Position numbers and translations under genes: made by a program. Positions 37,568 to 45,969 of a stretch of 64,000 bases of DNA are shown piece after piece (within the stretch, counting starts at the first letter, position 1; every line of letters starts with the position of its first letter). Under the pieces are notes generated by a model that was given only the letters and a program-made list of their open reading frames with translations, made no database searches and had not been told where the DNA came from. The stretch lies in assembly GCA_947491945.1 (NCBI GenBank), contig CANLLN010000001.1, positions 1 to 64,000 on the forward strand. Reading direction: 5' to 3'. This DNA comes from an uncultured Carboxylicivirga sp. (GTDB lineage Bacteria > Bacteroidota > Bacteroidia > Bacteroidales > Marinilabiliaceae).

Positions 37568-38434
37568 TTATTGTCGTAATAATTTTTCCGAAAGCAGTGC
37601 GGCATTAGTCAGGTTTGAGGGGAGCAGATGCTGATGGCTCACACGGACCGGGCAGATATCGATACCACCCCGTCGGGTGTAAATACAGCTCACTGCCAGT
37701 TCGACAGGTGCAAAGATGTCCCACAAGCGTTTGTAAATCATCTCACAGATTTCTTCGTGAAAATGGTTTTCGTTGCGTATGGACACCAGGTATTTTAGCA
37801 AGGCCTGCTGATCGGGTAGCACCGCCCCTTTGATATAAATGTAGGCACTGCCCCAATCGGGTTGATTAGTGATTTTACAATTGCTTCGCAGCAGGTGAGA
37901 GGCCAGTTTTAAGCTGCCGCTTTGTTCACCGGCCGTTAATAGGTTCGGCTCTTCATTAAAGTGATCAAAGCTTAGCTTATCTGTCGTTACATCATCTTCC
38001 AGCGTGGTGTAATCATTAAAATCCGAAGCTACAGGGGCATTGGCATGAGTATGAAAACCAAGCTCCACTGTACATTCTAATAGCTCACTCAGGTCTTTCT
38101 TAATGGTGTCGAGTACCAGCTGAAGGCCTTCTTGAGCCGTGTTGCCAAAACGATGCATGTTAAAGGAGTTAAGGTAAAGCTTAAGTGATTTACTCTCCAC
38201 GATGCTAACATTGGTAGCCGGGTAAACAATTTTCAGGAGTCCGGTAACCGGCAGTCCTTTATTCGTGAGAAAACTCAACTCGTAAGCATGCCAGGTGTCG
38301 TAACCCATAAAGGGCAGCTTATCGGCCTTTAGGCCATATTGCTCACGGTTGAGATGACGGGGCACCGCCACCAGCATTTCCGGTGCATATTCTTGCGGGT
38401 AGCTTACTTGTTTGCCTAAAAAACGATCTTCCAA
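37568..38434 (-). CDS. queF: NADPH-dependent 7-cyano-7-deazaguanine reductase
   Basis: Reduces preQ0 to preQ1 in queuosine synthesis. This is the long, two-domain form (288 residues, like E. coli). The catalytic Cys is in LLRSNCKITNQPDWG and the substrate-binding Glu-His region is NHFHEEICEMI; GGIDICPVR closes the active site. The start is most likely TTG: there is no ATG in frame upstream before a stop, and the next Met (residue 20) would remove LGKQVSYPQEY, which aligns with the E. coli N-terminus. A 7-nt periodic array lies immediately upstream. Confidence 0.93.
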   Translation of the reverse strand: MEDRFLGKQVSYPQEYAPEMLVAVPRHLNREQYGLKADKLPFMGYDTWHAYELSFLTNKGLPVTGLLKIVYPATNVSIVESKSLKLYLNSFNMHRFGNTAQEGLQLVLDTIKKDLSELLECTVELGFHTHANAPVASDFNDYTTLEDDVTTDKLSFDHFNEEPNLLTAGEQSGSLKLASHLLRSNCKITNQPDWGSAYIYIKGAVLPDQQALLKYLVSIRNENHFHEEICEMIYKRLWDIFAPVELAVSCIYTRRGGIDICPVRVSHQHLLPSNLTNAALLSEKLLRQ

Positions 38435-38436
38435 GG

Positions 38437-38492
38437 TAATGGTAAAGTTTAATGGTTAATTATTAATGGTTAGTTGTTACTTAGTGCTTTAG
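38437..38492 (-). repeat. Heptamer-periodic array upstream of queF
   Basis: Eight consecutive degenerate 7-mers on the plus strand: TAATGGT, AAAGTTT, AATGGTT, AATTATT, AATGGTT, AGTTGTT, ACTTAGT, GCTTTAG. Read on the queF strand they give AACCATT-type units that end two bases before the TTG start. Confidence 0.6.
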
Positions 38493-38567
38493 GTTTTATT
38501 TGGCGGTTTTGATGTTCCGGGGTACTTTTACATAATAGCTTCATCCTCCTTCCCACTGCATGGGGTT

Positions 38568-38645
38568 CCTCCTTTGGAGGGAGGAGTGACAGAAATGCTT
38601 CCCCTCCTGAATTTTAGGAGGGGTGCCGACAGGCGGGGAGGTTTA
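38568..38645. repeat. CCTCC/GGAGG intergenic palindromes
   Basis: Two nested-type hairpins: CCTCC-TTT-GGAGG (38568-38580) and CCCCTCCT-GAATTTT-AGGAGGGG (38601-38623), followed by GGCGGGGAGG. CCCCTCC/GGAGGGG intergenic palindromes of this kind recur in many Bacteroidetes genomes. It lies between queE and queF and might fold in the shared transcript. Confidence 0.65.
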
Positions 38646-38687
38646 TTATGCTTAAATGCATTTGGCCAGGTCATTCACCATTATTCT

Positions 38688-39545
38688 TTAAACCCCACTT
38701 TTGCTGCCAAATAGTTCGATGTGTACGCGCGGGCTGAAACGCCATCCCTTGGCAATTGCCATGTCCAGCACCAGGGGTGATGATTGCGCAATTTCTTCGC
38801 GTGTGGCACCCAGGGGCATCAGTAAAATATCTTCTGCCTTGTAATTGCTCAGATGACTTAGAAAGTCGTTGTTGATAGCTTCCAAATCATCGCTTTTGCC
38901 CACCACGAATTTTAGCTGTAAGTCTTTATCCGACGAGCGTGTAAGGTCGATGTAGGACTGAAGTGCAGCTGTGTTGACGCGTTTCTGATCGTGATATTGA
39001 TAAGGGCCAGCCTCTCTCAGTTCGTAAGCTGCCAGTTTTTCGGGCGTGGGAACCGAGTTACGCAACTTGGGCGAGATACTGAACAGATCAATCCATTGTG
39101 CTACCTTTTCATCAAATAGGCTGCCATTGGACTCCAGGGTGATGTGTAGATTCAGCTCTTCTTTAAGTCGCTTGCATAAGGGCGCCAGGGCTTTTTTCTG
39201 TAATAAGGGCTCGCCGCCGGTTATTACTATATGCTTAAGGTTGTTTGTATTATGTTTAATCCAATCAAAAACACTATCTACCTCCATTTCCAGCGTTTCG
39301 CTTGAATGAAAAGAGGCATAGGTGGTATCGCAACGGCAGAAGCTTCCGTTTTCCATCTGCCAGATGCAGCGCAGGTTACATCCTGACAGACGCACAAACA
39401 GAGAAGGCACGCCGGCCAGCTTTCCTTCGCCCTGTATGGTGCCCGGACGCAGCAATCCCGTCTTGGGTTGCTCATCAATTTTGCGGCCTTGCGCATCTTT
39501 CACCACGGGGAAGACGCCTTCTTTGGCCAATACTAGCTTTTCCAT
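38688..39545 (-). CDS. queE: 7-carboxy-7-deazaguanine synthase
   Basis: Radical SAM enzyme that forms CDG from CPH4 in queuosine synthesis. The cluster region is unusual: Cys56, Cys60, Cys70 and Cys72, so the classical CxxxCxxC is broken by an insertion before the CDTTY segment. ITGGEPLLQ is the SAM-binding GGE motif. I chose MEKLVLAKEG as start (285 residues); the 37 codons before it overlap the end of queC. It follows queC after 22 bases. queD is not in the window. Confidence 0.92.
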   Translation of the reverse strand: MEKLVLAKEGVFPVVKDAQGRKIDEQPKTGLLRPGTIQGEGKLAGVPSLFVRLSGCNLRCIWQMENGSFCRCDTTYASFHSSETLEMEVDSVFDWIKHNTNNLKHIVITGGEPLLQKKALAPLCKRLKEELNLHITLESNGSLFDEKVAQWIDLFSISPKLRNSVPTPEKLAAYELREAGPYQYHDQKRVNTAALQSYIDLTRSSDKDLQLKFVVGKSDDLEAINNDFLSHLSNYKAEDILLMPLGATREEIAQSSPLVLDMAIAKGWRFSPRVHIELFGSKSGV

Positions 39546-39567
39546 ATTCGTTTGCTTCGTCAGGGGT

Positions 39568-40233
39568 TTATAATGCAGTATCGATGACGCCGGCCTCGGC
39601 AAATGCTTTGGCGCGTAACAGACAGCTGTCGCAGGTGCCACAGGGCTTATCACCACCGCGGTAACAACTCCAGGTTAAGCTAAAGTCAACCCCAAGTTGT
39701 GCGCCCAGCTGTATCTCTTCTGCCTTGGTCTTGTGTACAAAGGGAGCGTGTATTTTTATGGGTTGGTTTTTTTCGGCCCCCATTACCGTACCCAGATTAA
39801 TGGCCTTTTCCATGCCATCGATAAATGCCTGGCGGCAGTCAACATAGCCCGAGTAGTCCACTTCGCTTACCCCGATGAAGATGTGTTGGGCACCCACGGC
39901 TTCGGCCAGCGATGCCGCCACCGATAGAAACACCATATTGCGCGCCGGTACATAGGTTACCGGTATGTCGCTACGGTTCACATCACCATCTTCCACTGCC
40001 ATGGTGCTATCGGTAAGCGATGAGCCTCCCCATCGATCCAGCTTAAGGCTCACCACTTGATGTTCTTCCACTCCTGCTTGGGCGGCTATGGCTTTCGCAG
40101 CATCCAGTTCGCGGCTGTGACGCTGTCCGTAGTCGAATGACAGTGCATGAACGGCATAGCCTTCTGACTTGGCAAGGTGCAGGGCAATGGCGGAATCCAG
40201 ACCGCCTGAGAGTAATACGACAGCTCGTTTCAT
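39568..40233 (-). CDS. queC: 7-cyano-7-deazaguanine synthase
   Basis: ATP-dependent enzyme that converts CDG to preQ0. The PP-loop is VLLSGGLDSA at the N-terminus; the zinc site is near the C-terminus in SCYRGGDKPCGTCDSCLLR (four Cys). 221 residues, normal length. First gene of the queC-queE unit. A candidate preQ1 aptamer lies about 95 bases upstream in the leader, which would provide feedback by the pathway product. Confidence 0.96.
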   Translation of the reverse strand: MKRAVVLLSGGLDSAIALHLAKSEGYAVHALSFDYGQRHSRELDAAKAIAAQAGVEEHQVVSLKLDRWGGSSLTDSTMAVEDGDVNRSDIPVTYVPARNMVFLSVAASLAEAVGAQHIFIGVSEVDYSGYVDCRQAFIDGMEKAINLGTVMGAEKNQPIKIHAPFVHKTKAEEIQLGAQLGVDFSLTWSCYRGGDKPCGTCDSCLLRAKAFAEAGVIDTAL

Positions 40234-40326
40234 TGTAAATATTTAAAAACAGCTGTTACCAGTATTGCAAGTAAACGGGGAGGGGAAATAAAGAATGCTT
40301 ATCTCCAATCAATCGAAAGATGATGT

Positions 40327-40380
40327 CTCCTAGTTTTGTTTTACAACAGGATGGTTACGAACTGTTGGTGATTAAATCAC
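40327..40380 (-). promoter_or_regulatory. Candidate preQ1-I riboswitch upstream of queC-queE
   Basis: On the minus strand CAACAG (40367-40362) pairs with CTGTTG (40349-40344) around the 12-base loop TTCGTAACCATC; an A-rich tail, TAAAACAAAACTAGGAG (40343-40327), follows. Short P1, a TTC/GTAACC loop and an A-rich tail ending near GG are the features of class I preQ1 aptamers; the loop and tail resemble the Thermoanaerobacter tengcongensis aptamer. The tail GG could pair with loop CC. The P1 3' strand CTGTT can also pair with AACAG near the start codon (40245-40260 region), a possible switch. No clear SD sequestration is seen. Confidence 0.6.
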
Positions 40381-40405
40381 ATTATTTCTGTCGATTAGCG
40401 AAGAT

Positions 40406-40433
40406 GAAAAAGAGTATTTTAGCCTCTTTTTTC
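40406..40433 (-). terminator. Terminator of the Rec-SpoIIE gene
   Basis: On the minus strand AAAAAGAG, 9-base loop, CTCTTTTT. It lies about 100 bases after the Rec-SpoIIE stop and before the preQ1-like element. Confidence 0.7.
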
Positions 40434-40534
40434 CACAGTCTGCACTAAACGACTTATTTGAAGCCACAAAATTAGTAAAAAAGATGAGTTATTTTATTAT
40501 CAGGCTGTAAGATTTGTTCATTTCGATTTGCCAG

Positions 40535-41710
40535 CTACAGGCGTATGCCTACCACCAGTACGTCGTCAATCTGGTCGTTAATGCCCTTCCACACATCAAA
40601 GAAGTTCTCGTAGATCTTTGCCTGCTGCGCCATGGGATGTTGATGGTTTTCCAGTAGTAGGTTGCGAAATCCTTTCTGCATCAACTTCTTATCCTTGGGG
40701 CCACCAAATTGCGAGGGAAAGCCATCGCTGTACAGGTAGATGCTGTCGCCTTTCTGATACTGAATATGGTGGTTGGTGTAAGGGGTGTTATACTCGCCAA
40801 TGGATACGGGCATGTGATCTGCCTGTAAAATCTGCATCTCACCGTTACGAATCAGCAGCAGGTCGTTAAAGGCACCGGCAAATTCCAGTTCCATCTTTTC
40901 TTTGTCGATGCTCACGATGCTGATGTCCATGCCATCTTTCACCTCACTGTCCTTTTCCTGCTTTAGCGACTCGATAACAATGCGCCTTAGCTCGTTAATG
41001 ATTTCGGCAGGCTGCGTCACTTTATTTTTACCAATAATCTCATTTAGGTAGGCCACGCCAAACATACTCATGAAGGCACCCGGTACGCCATGGCCGGTGC
41101 AGTCGGCGGCCACAAAAATCAATTTGTTATCTACCTCCTCTGCCCAATAGAAGTCGCCACTTACGATGTCGCGGGGTTTCAGAAAAGTAAAATATTCGTC
41201 CAGCATCTCATCCAGGTGTTCCTTGGGGGGCAGGCTGGCATTTTGTATTTTCTGTGCGTATTCAATGCTGTTGGTCAGCTTTTTATTGACCGCCTCAATT
41301 CTTTTTATAAGGCGCTGATTCTGGTCGCGTGCCATTTTTATGGTCAGCTGTGTTTTAACCCTAGCCTTTAGCTCCAGTATGTTAAAGGGTTTGGTGATAT
41401 AGTCGATGGCACCGGCTTCAAAGCCCTTTAATATGCTGTCCGAATCTGTTTGTCCGGTAATAAAAATGATGGGAATGTCTTTCGACAGGTCGTTTTGTTT
41501 CAGTATTTTGCATACTTCGTAACCGTCAAGTCCCGGCATCACAATATCCAGCAGGATAAGATCCGGCTTGTTACGCGAGAAAGCGATCTCCATAGCGGCA
41601 TCACCATCGCAGGCAGTCACCGTGTTGTAGCGCGACAGAGCATCCTGTAATATCTCAAGGTTGACCGCTGAATCGTCAACAAGCAATATGGTGGGTTCAA
41701 ATTGAGTCAT
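40535..41710 (-). CDS. Response regulator with PP2C (SpoIIE/RsbU) phosphatase output
   Basis: 391-residue cytoplasmic signalling protein. Receiver domain (about 1-125): acidic pair in LLVDDSAVN, phosphorylated Asp in LILLDIVMPGLDG, Lys in YITKPFN. A coiled-coil linker with SIEYAQKIQNASLPP (about 150-175) leads to a SpoIIE-type Ser/Thr phosphatase with metal Asp in SGDFYWAE, AADCTGHGVPGAFMSM and YLYSDGFPSQFGG. Phosphorylation of the receiver probably controls the phosphatase; the target, perhaps an STAS anti-anti-sigma protein, is not nearby. The ATG five codons after the first possible start is used here. Confidence 0.93.
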   Translation of the reverse strand: MTQFEPTILLVDDSAVNLEILQDALSRYNTVTACDGDAAMEIAFSRNKPDLILLDIVMPGLDGYEVCKILKQNDLSKDIPIIFITGQTDSDSILKGFEAGAIDYITKPFNILELKARVKTQLTIKMARDQNQRLIKRIEAVNKKLTNSIEYAQKIQNASLPPKEHLDEMLDEYFTFLKPRDIVSGDFYWAEEVDNKLIFVAADCTGHGVPGAFMSMFGVAYLNEIIGKNKVTQPAEIINELRRIVIESLKQEKDSEVKDGMDISIVSIDKEKMELEFAGAFNDLLLIRNGEMQILQADHMPVSIGEYNTPYTNHHIQYQKGDSIYLYSDGFPSQFGGPKDKKLMQKGFRNLLLENHQHPMAQQAKIYENFFDVWKGINDQIDDVLVVGIRL

Positions 41711-41822
41711 GTATTCTATTCCCAAAAAAATATTTGATTGACAGGTTTACGCAATAAACGGTATAAAGTTTTATTTTTTTCATCGTCAATAGTGCTGTTT
41801 GCACCGCTGCCATTGGGTTTGG

Positions 41823-44267
41823 TTAAAAGCTGGCACTCACTTTCAGGTTGATTCTTCTTGATGTTAAATAATTTGGCACAGCATACTGGCGATTGTGAAT
41901 GTCATTTACCCAAAAATAGGAAATGGTATTACTAATGTCAAAAAGATTGAACACCTCGAGGCCAATCCAGCAATCCTTCACCAACTTGTTGTTTTTGTTT
42001 ACCCACTGGCTCAGGTCTTTGGAGAAACCGATATCAACACGGCGATAGGCCGGCATGCGGTTAGTGGCCATGTAGCGCGGCGATTGCGGAGGGCCAAAGG
42101 GCAGACCCGTGGCAAATAAGAGGTTAAGGTTTACCCGAAAAGTGGGATTGTTGGGCAGGTAATCCTGAAAAAATAAGTTGAAAGAGACACGCTGATCTGA
42201 GGGACGCGGCAGATAGCCGGGGTAGATCACCGTTTCCTTGCCTTCGTTGTCTTTTTGTATGTACGAATCGTCAAGTATGTTTTCCTCCGTCTTCATAAAG
42301 GATAGATTGGCCCAGGATTCTATGCCGGGCACAAACTCGCCGTGCAGCTTAAAATCAATACCTGCGGCATAGCCTTTGGCATTGTTTAGGGCAGCGTAGC
42401 GGATGCGTACGTTATCAACCTGATAGGGATTTAGGTTCGTCATCTGCTTATAATATGCCTCAGAGGTGAATTTGAACGGGCGGTTCATGGCGGTAAACAA
42501 GCGATCGATGCCGGCACTTATCTGCACCGATTTCTGTGCTTTTGTGTTGTAGTTAATGCTGCCATCGGGGGCACGCATCTCGCGATAGAGGGGCGATTGA
42601 TAGTAAATGCCTCCGGCCAGCCGGTATCGCGTGTTTTTTTCCTTGCCGGGGTAATACAGCAGGTTAACGCGCGGACTAATGAGAAATTCCTTGTTAAAAT
42701 CCCAGTAATTGGTGCGCACTCCGGCATTAATGGTCAACAAACCATCGCCCAAATTAAGGTTAATGGCATCCTGCACGTAAGCAGTTATTCTGTTGCTGTG
42801 TGTTTCGTGGCCGGCATTGTAGGCATATACCAGTTTCAGCTCCTTGTCGGAGTAAGGCAGTGAATAGCCGGCGGAGTCGCGCATCTCCCATTCATTGATA
42901 GCGTCCTTGAAGTATTCGTACTGATACTTAAGCTCCCAGCTGAGCAGGTGACGCTTGAGCTGATGCCTGCCCTGCACAGCCACATTTTGAATAATGCCCA
43001 ATAAATCATTGCGGGCATGCTCCAGATTGGAGCCCACACCAATGTTTTGCACCCCATCCTCCTGCGGATTGGGTGTTGTGCCATCTGGATTTTCAATGTT
43101 TTGTAGCCAGTATTGCCCAAGTATATCATAACTCACTTCTTCGTAGGTGCGATAACCTGTTCCCGTTATTTTTATCTGATTATCGGTGTTGGGTGTTATC
43201 TTAAGGGCGATGGCGGCCAGCCCCGTTTGGAAAAGATCTTTCTCCTGTCCCTCAAAATAGATTTTCAGCTTCTTGGCCTCGCTGATGGTGCCAAAGGAAG
43301 TTTCGCGATCCACCGGTTCAAAGGAATAGTTGTTTTGCGAATAATAGCCCAGTGCCTCCAGTTGTAACAGCTCGCTGAAGCGATAGGTCAAAAAGGTTTG
43401 GGCATCGAGAAACTTAGGACTGTAGTCGCCGCTTACATCCAACGATCCCAGCAGGTATTGATTACTTTTGTAGCGCACACCGGTAACGGCCGTGAAGCGT
43501 TGATTTTTTGAGCTTCCTTCCAGGTGAGCTGAGGCACCCAGCAGGCTGGCACTAACACTACCGCTTAGGGTGGTGGGTTGCTTGTAGCGTATGTCGAGCA
43601 CTGATGACATTTTGTCGCCGTATTGCGCCTCAAAGCCGCCGGGTGAAAACTTTAGCGAGGATACCAGGTTAGGGTTGACAAAGCTGAGCCCTTCCTGCTG
43701 ACCGGCACGTATTAAAAATGACCGATAGATCTCAATGTCATTAACATACACAAGGTTTTCGTCGTAATTGCCGCCCCGCACGCGATATTGAGCGCTTAGC
43801 TCGTTGTTGGACGATACACCCATTTGACTCTTAACTAGACCCTCGATATTTCCGCCTCCTGCATCGGGCAATCTATTAATTAGTTTGGGATCTATTTTAG
43901 TAAAGGAAGCTGCTCTTTCTGTGCCTTCTATACTCACCTCCTTAATAGTTTCCCGCCGTATGAGTAGGCTGATGTGTAGCTGTGCTGCCTGCCCTGGGCT
44001 GTTAATTTTTAGCCGGGCAGTGTGGTAGCCCAGCGATGATACCTGAAGAGTGAAGGGAAGGGGCTGAGTTGTGGAAAAAGAAAAGTAGCCGTCGACATCG
44101 CTTACACCGCCGTCTTTGCCTCCTTGAATGCTGATGTTGGCAAAGGGAATCGGCGTGTTCAGGCTATCGGTAACTAGTCCTTTAATGGTTGTTTTTTGTT
44201 GCGCCATCAGGGTTGTGCCGCTTATTATGGCGATGACTAAATAAGATAGAATAAGCTTGTTTCTCAC
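41823..44267 (-). CDS. TonB-dependent receptor with carboxypeptidase-like N-terminal domain
   Basis: Outer-membrane transporter of 814 residues. Signal peptide (about 1-22, ending LMAQ), carboxypeptidase-D regulatory-like domain (about 25-110, with VTDSLNTPIPFANISI), plug (about 120-230, with RVRGGNYDENLVYVNDIEI) and a 22-strand barrel ending in aromatic-rich KVSASF. No SusD-like lipoprotein, TonB or ABC gene is adjacent, so the substrate is open; it could be a siderophore, vitamin B12 or a peptide. The plug wording and size are closest to receptors without SusD. Confidence 0.93.
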   Translation of the reverse strand: MRNKLILSYLVIAIISGTTLMAQQKTTIKGLVTDSLNTPIPFANISIQGGKDGGVSDVDGYFSFSTTQPLPFTLQVSSLGYHTARLKINSPGQAAQLHISLLIRRETIKEVSIEGTERAASFTKIDPKLINRLPDAGGGNIEGLVKSQMGVSSNNELSAQYRVRGGNYDENLVYVNDIEIYRSFLIRAGQQEGLSFVNPNLVSSLKFSPGGFEAQYGDKMSSVLDIRYKQPTTLSGSVSASLLGASAHLEGSSKNQRFTAVTGVRYKSNQYLLGSLDVSGDYSPKFLDAQTFLTYRFSELLQLEALGYYSQNNYSFEPVDRETSFGTISEAKKLKIYFEGQEKDLFQTGLAAIALKITPNTDNQIKITGTGYRTYEEVSYDILGQYWLQNIENPDGTTPNPQEDGVQNIGVGSNLEHARNDLLGIIQNVAVQGRHQLKRHLLSWELKYQYEYFKDAINEWEMRDSAGYSLPYSDKELKLVYAYNAGHETHSNRITAYVQDAINLNLGDGLLTINAGVRTNYWDFNKEFLISPRVNLLYYPGKEKNTRYRLAGGIYYQSPLYREMRAPDGSINYNTKAQKSVQISAGIDRLFTAMNRPFKFTSEAYYKQMTNLNPYQVDNVRIRYAALNNAKGYAAGIDFKLHGEFVPGIESWANLSFMKTEENILDDSYIQKDNEGKETVIYPGYLPRPSDQRVSFNLFFQDYLPNNPTFRVNLNLLFATGLPFGPPQSPRYMATNRMPAYRRVDIGFSKDLSQWVNKNNKLVKDCWIGLEVFNLFDISNTISYFWVNDIHNRQYAVPNYLTSRRINLKVSASF

Positions 44268-44450
44268 TGTTTCAATTTGTGTTATAAGCCGACAAGTAAA
44301 CGGGTGGCTGTCGTTTGGTATGAATTAATGCCCTGGGGCTTGATGTGTGTAAAAATAGGAAGGATATCGCAATGAAAAAAATGCCTATTCAAGCGTTAAT
44401 CCTTCCTTTGATTGTTAACGAAAATAATTGATTTTTCGTATCTTTATTGT

Positions 44451-44618
44451 ATGGAAACAAAGATAATTGATGACCATCCTTTCCTTAACCGATATGAGGA
44501 TCGTTTTCGAAAAATACTGGACTCACTTGTCGTTTCTTTTCAACTAGAGGGAATTCATTTTTCGGATGAAGAACTGCAGAAAATGGTGGTGAAAGTGGAG
44601 AGTGAGCTCAAAAAATAG
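44451..44618 (+). CDS. Candidate Fic antitoxin (SxxxEG motif)
   Basis: Small protein of 55 residues, mostly helical. It contains SFQLEG (Ser29 to Gly34), matching the (S/T)xxxE(G/N) inhibitory motif by which class I Fic antitoxins such as VbhA or YhfG push a Glu into the Fic active site. Length and the following charged helix (DEELQKMVVKVESELKK) are in line with YhfG-type partners. The ATG is preferred to a TTG 13 codons earlier. Its 3' end overlaps the 3' end of the convergent fic gene by 11 bases. The usual arrangement is antitoxin upstream in the same operon, so this tail-to-tail layout is unusual. Confidence 0.65.
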   Translation: METKIIDDHPFLNRYEDRFRKILDSLVVSFQLEGIHFSDEELQKMVVKVESELKK

Positions 44619-45210
44619 ACCTTATAATTTGGGTCATAGGTTCATAATTTTGTTCGGCCGCCGATTGTACTGCTACGATATAATGTTTAAACTGTCGTTG
44701 GGTAATCTTATAGAAACCCAAAAAGTCAAAGCCTTGCTTTACCGCCATCATATTGGCCAGTATGCGCGCCACGCGTCCGTTTGCCTCCCGGAAGGGATGG
44801 ATGAAGAGCAGCTCGGCATGCACACGCGCTATGTCTTTAATCAGCGCTTCTTTATCGGGATAATAATGAGGCATGGGCTGTAGCATCTTTTTATCAAAGT
44901 CGTGGCAGATGTGGGGCAGAAACTTAGCTGTGGGAAACAGGAAGCCACCCTTGGTCATATTAACACTACGTAGTTGTCCGGCAAAATCGTAGATATCCTG
45001 CAAGGCAAGATGGTGAATGTGGCAGATATAGGCGAAGTTAAATGTGGTGTGACTGGTTAATTCTTCCAGTAACTGATACTGGGCCTTTAAAAAGCCTTCA
45101 AATTCCAGCTTATGAATAGCATCGATGGAGGTAATGCCTTTCAGGTTGGGCAGCACATCATGATGACCATCATCACCGGGAACTTCATATCTCGAATGCA
45201 AATAAGGCAT
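44608..45210 (-). CDS. fic: Fic family protein (putative AMPylase)
   Basis: Cytoplasmic protein of 200 residues. The catalytic loop HPFREANGRVAR (His138 to Arg149) matches HPFx(D/E)(G/A)NGRxxR, so transfer of AMP or a related group to a Tyr, Ser or Thr is likely. LRSVNMTKGGFLFP is the substrate-side flap. No intramolecular (S/T)xxxE(G/N) helix is seen at either end; KLEFEG near residue 34 lacks the Ser/Thr. That makes it class I, needing a separate antitoxin, and the convergent 55-residue gene offers the motif. Target unknown. Confidence 0.9.
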   Translation of the reverse strand: MPYLHSRYEVPGDDGHHDVLPNLKGITSIDAIHKLEFEGFLKAQYQLLEELTSHTTFNFAYICHIHHLALQDIYDFAGQLRSVNMTKGGFLFPTAKFLPHICHDFDKKMLQPMPHYYPDKEALIKDIARVHAELLFIHPFREANGRVARILANMMAVKQGFDFLGFYKITQRQFKHYIVAVQSAAEQNYEPMTQIIRSIF

Positions 45211-45448
45211 ATCGTTGGTAAAAACAAGGTTTACACAGTTTTTAGAAACGGAAGAACAAATTAGCGCGAAAAAACAGAATTGGCAAGTGAAAAGCTGCTT
45301 GGTAGTATAGCAAAATGATTTTATCTTTAAGCGACCATAGTGGTTTAGCTTCCCTACACAGCAGACAGCGTGTTTGACTTTTTAAGCAAGCATCGGACAA
45401 TTGTAGGGAAGATGATAAAACTGAAATAGGTTGTGATTATTTGATTAT

Positions 45449-45859
45449 ATGGTGGAACAATTTGAAATAAGCTTGCGGTCGCGGCGTCGTGGCTTTCACT
45501 TGATAAGTGATGAGGTGATAGCTGCTTTGCCAGCCCTGCCTGAAGCGGGTCTGTTGAATATCTTTATTCAACATTCATCGGCCGGTATTACCTTGAATGA
45601 AAATGCCGATGATAGCGTGCGCGATGATTTTGAAACGGTATTTAATAAACTGGTGCCGGAGAATGATCCGGACTACCGGCATACGCTGGAAGGCGCCGAT
45701 GACATGCCGGCGCATATCAAAACAAGTCTTGTGGGTGCTTCTGTGAGTATTCCCATCACCCGGGGACGGCTTAATATGGGCATCTGGCAGGGTATTTACC
45801 TGTGTGAATTCCGAAATAATGGAGGGTCGCGACGCCTCGTGCTTACCCTTTATTATTAA
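45449..45859 (+). CDS. YjbQ / UPF0047 family protein
   Basis: 136-residue cytoplasmic protein of the YjbQ family, which forms trimers and shows weak thiamine-phosphate synthase activity in some members; the physiological role is unsettled. Family marks: HSSAGITLNENAD, HTLEGADDMPAHIK and the C-terminal MGIWQGIYLCEFRNNGG. Full length. It precedes iorA after 110 bases; no link is evident. Confidence 0.9.
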   Translation: MVEQFEISLRSRRRGFHLISDEVIAALPALPEAGLLNIFIQHSSAGITLNENADDSVRDDFETVFNKLVPENDPDYRHTLEGADDMPAHIKTSLVGASVSIPITRGRLNMGIWQGIYLCEFRNNGGSRRLVLTLYY

Positions 45860-45969
45860 GAACGCCTACAAATTGTAAGCTTTGACATATGTCATTACGA
45901 AAGGGTTTTAATATTCGTTACTTAGCCATTGGAAGAAAAGAAGTAATAATATAAAACCCAATCAGCAAA

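Larger units (their letters stand above)
40234..40534. other. Gene-free stretch: terminator and riboswitch candidate
   Basis: About 300 bases without a gene. It holds the terminator of the upstream Rec-SpoIIE gene, the preQ1-like aptamer described separately, and the AT-rich queC leader. Confidence 0.7.

Noticed and set aside
38437-38690. A pseudogene remnant between queE and queF
   Set aside because: The stretch is explained by a heptamer array and CCTCC/GGAGG palindromes; no residual protein similarity seen.
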